From the NCBI GenBank assembly GCA_023424585.1, contig JAFADT010000297.1, positions 1 through 11,012 of the forward strand: a stretch of DNA of 11,012 nucleotides, read 5' to 3'. This document shows, one piece after another, positions 7,649-11,012 of the stretch (the stretch's first letter is position 1; the number at the start of each line of letters is the position of its first letter). The stretch is from Pseudomonadota bacterium (GTDB lineage: Bacteria > Myxococcota > Myxococcia > Myxococcales > Myxococcaceae). A program made the translations under genes and the position numbers. A model generated the notes under the pieces. That model made no database searches. It was not told the origin of the DNA and was given only the letters and a program-made list of their open reading frames with translations.

Positions 7649-8559
7649 CCGGGGCTCACCGCGCCTTCGAGGAACGTGAGGCGCGCGGCATCCGCGTCCA
7701 GGCGCACGTGGGTGCCCAGGGCGACGGGGAAGTGGATGGGGCCATGGCCGATGGGGAAGCCCGCGGCGCACGGCAGCTTCGCGTCGCGCGCCAGCTCGCG
7801 GAGCACGTCCGCGCTGGAGTAGCTCGCGTCCCGCTCCTCGCAGGCGGTGAAGTCTCCCAGGACGATGCCGCGCACGCGGGAGAAGACACCGGCGAGCCGC
7901 AGGTGGGTCCACATGCGGTCGATGCGGTAGGGGCGCTCGGTGACGTCCTCCAGGAGGAGCACGGCGCCGTCGAGCGGCGGCAGGTACGGCGTGCCCAGGA
8001 GCCGGGAGAAGACGGACAGGTTGCCGCCCACGAGGACGCCCTCGGCGGAGCCGGGGACGTAGGTGGCGTTGCCGGTGAGGGGCGGCGGGGCCTCCGGGGA
8101 TTCGAGCAGGCGGAAGAAGGCGTCGTGGACCTGCGACGACTGGCGGCCCAGCTGCGTGAGGACGGGCGCGTGGAAGGACACGCGGTGCAGGGCCTGGAGC
8201 GCGCAGTGGATGGACGTGAGGTCGGAGAAGCCGGTGAAGGAGACGGGGCCGGCCTTGTCGAGCGGCAGCTCCGGCAGGAGGCGCGCGCTGCCATAGCCGC
8301 CGCGGGCGCAGAAGATGGCGCGGGTGGAGCGGTCGAGGAGCGCGTGGGACAGCTCCTCCTGGCGGCGGGCGTCGTCGCCGGCGAGGTAGCGATGCGAGGC
8401 GCCGATGTCGGGTCGGACGACGGGGGTGTAGCGCTCGGAGAGGATGCGCAGGCCGGCCTCGAAGGGGGCCTGTTCGAAGGGGCCCGCGGGGGCGACGACC
8501 TGCACCGTGTCGCGGGGACGGAGCGGAAGGGGCTTGAGCCAACGCACGCAGCGCTTCAT
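7645..8559 (-). CDS. ldcA: Muramoyltetrapeptide LD-carboxypeptidase
   Basis: The product (304 residues from ATG 8559) is a full-length S66-family LD-carboxypeptidase. It removes the terminal D-Ala from murein tetrapeptides in the cytoplasm, giving the tripeptide used by Mpl. Motifs in order: 'VQVVAPAGPF' (19-28), 'CARGGYGSARLLP' (84-96), the nucleophile region 'FTGFSDLTSIHCAL' with Ser112, 'LLLEDVTERPYRIDRMWTHL' (201-220) carrying the catalytic Glu (204 or 208), and 'GFPIGHGPIHFPVALG' with His272. These fit the Ser-Glu-His triad. An in-frame GTG at 8580 would add seven residues; neither start has a good Shine-Dalgarno site, and ATG was preferred because family members begin shortly before the 'LKPLPLRPRD' stretch. 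It probably starts the recycling operon, 114 bases after the methyltransferase gene; I see no convincing promoter in that gap. Confidence 0.9.
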   Translation of the reverse strand: MKRCVRWLKPLPLRPRDTVQVVAPAGPFEQAPFEAGLRILSERYTPVVRPDIGASHRYLAGDDARRQEELSHALLDRSTRAIFCARGGYGSARLLPELPLDKAGPVSFTGFSDLTSIHCALQALHRVSFHAPVLTQLGRQSSQVHDAFFRLLESPEAPPPLTGNATYVPGSAEGVLVGGNLSVFSRLLGTPYLPPLDGAVLLLEDVTERPYRIDRMWTHLRLAGVFSRVRGIVLGDFTACEERDASYSSADVLRELARDAKLPCAAGFPIGHGPIHFPVALGTHVRLDADAARLTFLEGAVSPG

Positions 8560-8673
8560 AGCACCCGGTGCCAGGGCCACGCGGTGTTTCAGGGAGCCCG
8601 GGGCCCGAAGCGTTGAGTACCGCGGGACGGAGGCACGAGGCCCCCTGGAGCGCTCGTCCGCCCGCTGGCTGCC

Positions 8674-9867
8674 CTACCCCTTCGGGTCGCGCTCGAGGAC
8701 GGCCGCGAAGAACCCGTCCGTGCCGTGCCGGTGTGGGGTGACGAAGAGGAACCCGTCCTGGAGGCACGCGTCCGGAAGCCATCCGGCGCACGGCCGTACC
8801 GCGTGGAAGTCGGGATGGGAGCGGAGGAAGTCCACGACCACGTCCTGGTTCTCCGCGCGGTTGACGGTGCAAGTCGCGTAGACGACCCGGCCGCCGGGGC
8901 GCACCACGTCCGCGGCCCGGGCGAGGATGTCCCGCTGGACGGCGGTGAACCGGGAGAGCGAGTCCGGGGTGAGCCGGAAGCGGAGATCCGGCCCCCGGCG
9001 GAGCGAGCCCAGCTCGGAGCAGGGCACATCCGCGAGGACGCGGTCGGCGTCGAGGCCGGGTGACGGAGGCGTCCGGAGCACCTGGACGCGGGTGAGGGCG
9101 GCGCGGGAGGCGCGTTGCTGGAGCCGGTCCAGCCGTTCCGCATCCGGGTCGTAGGCCAGCAGCCGGCCGGAGTCCCTCATGGCCGCGCCCAGTTGGAGCG
9201 TCTTGCCCCCTGCCCCGGCGCAGAGGTCGACCACGGTCTCCCCGGGGCGGGCCTCCACGAGGAGCCCCAGGAGCTGGCTGCCCTCGTCCTGGACCTCGAA
9301 CAGGCCTTCACGGAGGGACGACAGGGCGTAGAGGTTCGGCCGGGGCCCCTCGACATGAAGGGCCAGCGGGCTCCAGGCGCCAGGGCGGGTCGAGACGCCC
9401 TCGGAGGCCAGGCGCGCGGCGAGGGCCTCCCGGGAGAGGCGGGCGGGGTTCACCCGGAGCGTGATGGGGCCCGGGACGTTGAGGTGCGCGCAGAAGTCCT
9501 CCGCCTCCGTCCCCAGCTCACGGGAGAAGTGGTCCGCGAGCCAGTCCGGCAGTGAGGCCCGGAGCGCGAGCGACGGGGGCGTTTCGGTCCGCAGAGGCAC
9601 CGGAGCCGCAAGCCCCGCCCACGACGCGGCGTCCGAGGCGGGAACGCCCACCAGGCCATGCATGAGCGCGAAGAGGAGCGCGGAGGGAGGCGCGTCCGGC
9701 GAGTCCAGGAGGAACCCCAGGCGGCGGCGCCAGAGGCCCACGTTGAAGACGGCCTCCTTCAGCGCCTGGCGCCCCTCGCGGGACAGGTCGCGGTGGGCAC
9801 GCAGGGTCCGGTCGAGGACGCGCTCGGCGGGGTCGCCCGAGAGGACGCGAGCAAGCGCATCGGACAC
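8674..9867 (-). CDS. RsmB/NOL1/NOP2/Sun-type rRNA (cytosine-5) methyltransferase
   Basis: The 397-residue protein is a SAM-dependent RNA m5C methyltransferase. An N-terminal NusB-like helical region (~1-115) with 'LDRTLRAHRDLS' and 'EAVFNVGLWRRRLGF' precedes the catalytic domain: 'ITLRVNP' (135-141), SAM motif I 'VVDLCAGAGGKTLQLG' (212-227), motif IV 'DVPCSELGSLRRGPDLRF' with Cys283, and motif VI 'VYATCTVNRAEN' with Cys333. The two cysteines are the release and catalytic residues of this family. RsmB (16S C967) is the likeliest orthologue given the NusB-like part, but RsmF or another paralogue is not excluded. Motif IV is unusual, Val-Pro-Cys-Ser-Glu rather than Ala-Pro-Cys-Ser-Gly. The start is GTG 9867, without a clear ribosome site. 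The frame stays open for about 30 further codons upstream with plausible sequence but no ATG, GTG or TTG. Confidence 0.88.
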   Translation of the reverse strand: MSDALARVLSGDPAERVLDRTLRAHRDLSREGRQALKEAVFNVGLWRRRLGFLLDSPDAPPSALLFALMHGLVGVPASDAASWAGLAAPVPLRTETPPSLALRASLPDWLADHFSRELGTEAEDFCAHLNVPGPITLRVNPARLSREALAARLASEGVSTRPGAWSPLALHVEGPRPNLYALSSLREGLFEVQDEGSQLLGLLVEARPGETVVDLCAGAGGKTLQLGAAMRDSGRLLAYDPDAERLDRLQQRASRAALTRVQVLRTPPSPGLDADRVLADVPCSELGSLRRGPDLRFRLTPDSLSRFTAVQRDILARAADVVRPGGRVVYATCTVNRAENQDVVVDFLRSHPDFHAVRPCAGWLPDACLQDGFLFVTPHRHGTDGFFAAVLERDPKG

Positions 9868-9938
9868 GACGGAGCTCAGGCCCTGAAGGGCGGACCAGGG
9901 CTGCGAAGTAAGCCGGGAGATCGGATCGAACAGGACAG

Positions 9939-9967
9939 TTGACAGGGCAGGCTCGGTTCTCTAGAAG
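9939..9967 (+). promoter_or_regulatory. Sigma-70-like promoter for tRNA-Asn
   Basis: A perfect TTGACA (9939-9944), a spacer of exactly 17 bases and TAGAAG (9962-9967, four of six matches to TATAAT) precede the tRNA, which begins 41 bases after the -10 box. It is the only clear plus-strand promoter in the 141-base gap between the divergent methyltransferase gene and the tRNA. The fit is by eye. Confidence 0.65.
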
Positions 9968-10008
9968 TCGCATCCGTCACGGCAACGCACCGCCGCGACG
10001 GGACATCT

Positions 10009-10081
10009 TCCCCGATAGCTCAGCTGGTAGAGCGGGTGACTGTTAATCACCATGTCCGTGGTTCGAGTCCACGTCGGGGAG
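10009..10081 (+). tRNA. tRNA-Asn (anticodon GTT)
   Basis: A full cloverleaf can be drawn. The acceptor arm is TCCCCGA (10009-10015) with TCGGGGA (10074-10080); the D-stem is GCTC/GAGC (10018-10021, 10030-10033). The anticodon stem GGTGA/TCACC (10035-10039, 10047-10051) holds the loop CTGTTAA with GTT at 10042-10044. The T-arm is CGTGG, loop TTCGAGT, CCACG (10057-10073). The discriminator base is G10081. CCA is not encoded; the next bases are CAA, so the tail must be added enzymatically. Anticodon GTT reads Asn codons. An intrinsic terminator follows within 10 bases. Confidence 0.97.
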
Positions 10082-10089
10082 CAAAAAAG

Positions 10090-10121
10090 AAGGCCCTGCC
10101 CTAACCCGGCAGGGCCTTTTT
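10090..10121 (+). terminator. Intrinsic terminator after tRNA-Asn
   Basis: AAGGCCCTGCC (10090-10100) and GGCAGGGCCTT (10108-10118) form a perfect 11-bp stem with a 7-base loop, followed on the plus strand by T's to 10121 and, after GC, four more. A's at 10083-10088 precede the stem, so it might also stop minus-strand transcription. It insulates tRNA-Asn from the genes that follow, so the hamA unit needs its own promoter, which I could not identify. Confidence 0.9.
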
Positions 10122-10140
10122 GCTTTTCGCGCGCCTAGCG

Positions 10141-10311
10141 ATGAACATCGCAGGAGCTTCGACGTTTCTAGCGAGAGCACTGAAGGTTCGCAGCTGTCGG
10201 ACACATGGGCGGCCGAAACCAGTTAGTCGTGCCGAGGAACTGCTCGCACTGCACGAGAAGTTCAACGAGCCGGGCTTCGCCACGCTCCACATTGGGGGAG
10301 GCCAAGCATGA
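10141..10311 (+). CDS. Small ORF of unknown function, coupled to hamA
   Basis: I do not recognise this 56-residue product. ATG 10141 is the first standard start after the terminator; a TTG at 10120 lies inside the terminator and is unlikely. No Shine-Dalgarno site precedes the ATG. The predicted protein is basic in its first half ('ALKVRSCRTHGRPKPVSR'), has a short predicted helix ('AEELLALHEKFN') and ends in 'HIGGGQA'; it has no signal peptide or membrane segment. Its TGA overlaps the ATG of the next gene (ATGA, 10308-10311), which supports real translation and coupling to hamA. It could be a genuine small accessory protein, a translated leader, or the tail of a decayed gene from the integrated element. 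An in-frame TAA at 10102-10104 closes the frame upstream, so it is not the end of a longer intact gene. Confidence 0.4.
   Translation: MNIAGASTFLARALKVRSCRTHGRPKPVSRAEELLALHEKFNEPGFATLHIGGGQA
10294..10301 (+). promoter_or_regulatory. Strong ribosome binding site for hamA
   Basis: GGGGGAGG lies 6 bases before ATG 10308, inside the end of the small ORF. It is among the best Shine-Dalgarno matches in the window and fixes the hamA start at the ATGA overlap. Confidence 0.75.
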
Positions 10312-11012
10312 CCACTAGCGTTGATGCGACAGGGCCTGCCGTGACGCCGCCCGATAACGCGTCGGCCACTACGACGGTCGCACCACCAGAGCCCTTAGAG
10401 GAAGCACTGAAGCGCCTTGCACGAGGCACGCCTACTGCGCTCGCGGGGCTCCTTCAGGATGTGGAAAGCCACGTAATCGTCGACGGCACCCAGGTCACTG
10501 CTCATTGCCACTGCCTGAAGCTCGATGGGAACGGACGACCGCGGATCCAGGACCTAGTGAAAGTCGTCGCGGAACACGTTCTTGACTACGCAATCCCCCG
10601 CAGCCGGATCCGCGAAGCCGCCGAGGAATTCGAGCGAACCCGTTCGACGCAGAAGCTCATGCGCCTTGCGGAAGAAGCCAAGAGTCTATTCACGGACCTT
10701 GATCAGAGCGGCGAAGGAGGAGAGCTGCTGCTGTTCGCCCTTGCAGAGAAAGTCCTCCAACTCCCACAGCTCATTTGCAAGATGAGCCTTAAGACCAACA
10801 CTAGGATGCACGTCCACGGTGCGGATGGCCTGCATGCGGGTGTCGATACCGCAACTGGAAAGCTCCTCCTCTACTGGGGCGAGTCGAAAATTTATGGCGA
10901 CGTCACGGGTGCCGTTCGGGAGTGCCTCGCGTCCGTCCGGCCGATGCTCGCTGAACACTCTGCCGGCCAGCGAGATCTCCAGCTTCTCCAGCGTCACGCG
11001 GACCTCGACTCC
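10308..11012 (+). CDS. hamA: HamA, DUF1837 nuclease of Hachiman anti-phage system, 3'-truncated
   Basis: The frame runs open from ATG 10308 to the window end, giving 235 residues with no stop. The first ~30 residues are low complexity (Thr, Ala, Pro); a second part follows ('HVIVDGTQVTAHCHCLKLDGNG'), then the DUF1837 core. The core shows 'GELLLFALAEKVLQLPQLICKMSLKTN' (from residue 138), 'MHVHGADGLHAG' (167-178) and 'LLLYWGESKIYGDVTGAVRECLAS' (from 186). Asp173 and the Glu192-x-Lys194 pair fit the PD-(D/E)xK-like active site of HamA, whose nuclease activity is held in check by the helicase HamB and unleashed in infection. hamB should follow directly but lies outside the window. The gene is poorer in GC than the chromosome to its left and uses AT-ending codons (Lys AAA, Ile ATT, Leu TTA/CTA) more often, a sign of transfer. 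A DUF1837 protein of a related two-gene defence system is the alternative. Confidence 0.82.
   Translation, partial: MTTSVDATGPAVTPPDNASATTTVAPPEPLEEALKRLARGTPTALAGLLQDVESHVIVDGTQVTAHCHCLKLDGNGRPRIQDLVKVVAEHVLDYAIPRSRIREAAEEFERTRSTQKLMRLAEEAKSLFTDLDQSGEGGELLLFALAEKVLQLPQLICKMSLKTNTRMHVHGADGLHAGVDTATGKLLLYWGESKIYGDVTGAVRECLASVRPMLAEHSAGQRDLQLLQRHADLDS

Noticed and set aside
3190..7822. Very long plus-strand ORFs over the minus-strand operon
   Set aside because: Their products are low-complexity Gly/Ala/Arg/His/Val sequences without motifs, and each base is already explained by a recognised minus-strand gene.
8560..8570. Palindrome GCACC-C-GGTGC just before the ldcA ATG
   Set aside because: The one-base centre cannot form a stable RNA loop, and a short GC palindrome alone does not support an operator.
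7649..8872. N-terminal extension of the serine hydrolase frame, giving a 795-codon ORF
   Set aside because: The added part is Arg/Pro/Gly-rich, overlaps ldcA and the methyltransferase in another frame, and is the usual high-GC shadow; the true start is the ATGA-coupled ATG 7648.
10686..10997. 103-codon minus-strand ORF at the right end
   Set aside because: It lies wholly within hamA on the opposite strand, and the plus-strand frame carries the conserved DUF1837 motifs and the strong ribosome site.
10082..11012. CRISPR array, second tRNA or duplicated tRNA 3' end right of tRNA-Asn
   Set aside because: I looked for regular direct repeats, another cloverleaf and a repeat of the T-arm/acceptor sequence and found none inside the window.

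Overview
The window looks like chromosomal DNA of a myxobacterium of the Myxococcus/Corallococcus kind (Myxococcota). Genes lie almost back to back, GC is very high (one sampled 60-base stretch, 2161-2220, counts about 73%), and several products are typical of this group: an AgmX/PglI C-terminal domain, a lone cNMP-binding domain, and a short polysaccharide-export lipoprotein paired with an outer-membrane beta-barrel. The genus is an inference from gene content.

Region 1 (1-3568, plus strand) is about the cell envelope. It begins inside an AgmX/PglI-domain gene and continues with a small stand-alone cyclic-nucleotide-binding protein, a secreted helical protein of unknown function with a good promoter, a roughly 419-residue outer-membrane beta-barrel, and a 205-residue OPX (Wza-like) lipoprotein lacking the C-terminal membrane helix. 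The last two have the layout of the composite OPX/beta-barrel polysaccharide translocon described in Myxococcus xanthus (WzaX/S/B with WzpX/S/B).

Region 2 (9867-3565, minus strand) reads in transcription order: RsmB/NOL1/NOP2/Sun-type rRNA cytosine methyltransferase; after 114 bases, LD-carboxypeptidase (LdcA); a beta-lactamase-fold serine hydrolase; Mpl murein-peptide ligase; a TlpA-like thioredoxin lipoprotein; and an inositol-monophosphatase-family enzyme. From LdcA onward the genes overlap by 4 bases or lie 4-24 bases apart, as in an operon. LdcA makes the tripeptide that Mpl reattaches to UDP-MurNAc, so this is a peptidoglycan-recycling operon, and the hydrolase between them is a candidate recycling amidase. 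The last gene converges on the OPX gene, and a shared CTAG supplies both stop codons.

Region 3 (about 9939-11012, plus strand) starts with a sigma-70-like promoter, tRNA-Asn(GTT) and a strong intrinsic terminator. Beyond it the DNA is poorer in GC (two sampled 60-base stretches count about 62% and 47%). It encodes a 56-codon ORF of unknown function whose stop overlaps the start of a gene running off the window. The 235 visible residues of that gene carry the DUF1837 motifs of HamA, the nuclease subunit of the Hachiman anti-phage system. The most interesting part of the window is this edge: a probable defence island beside a tRNA gene, with the HamB helicase expected just outside.
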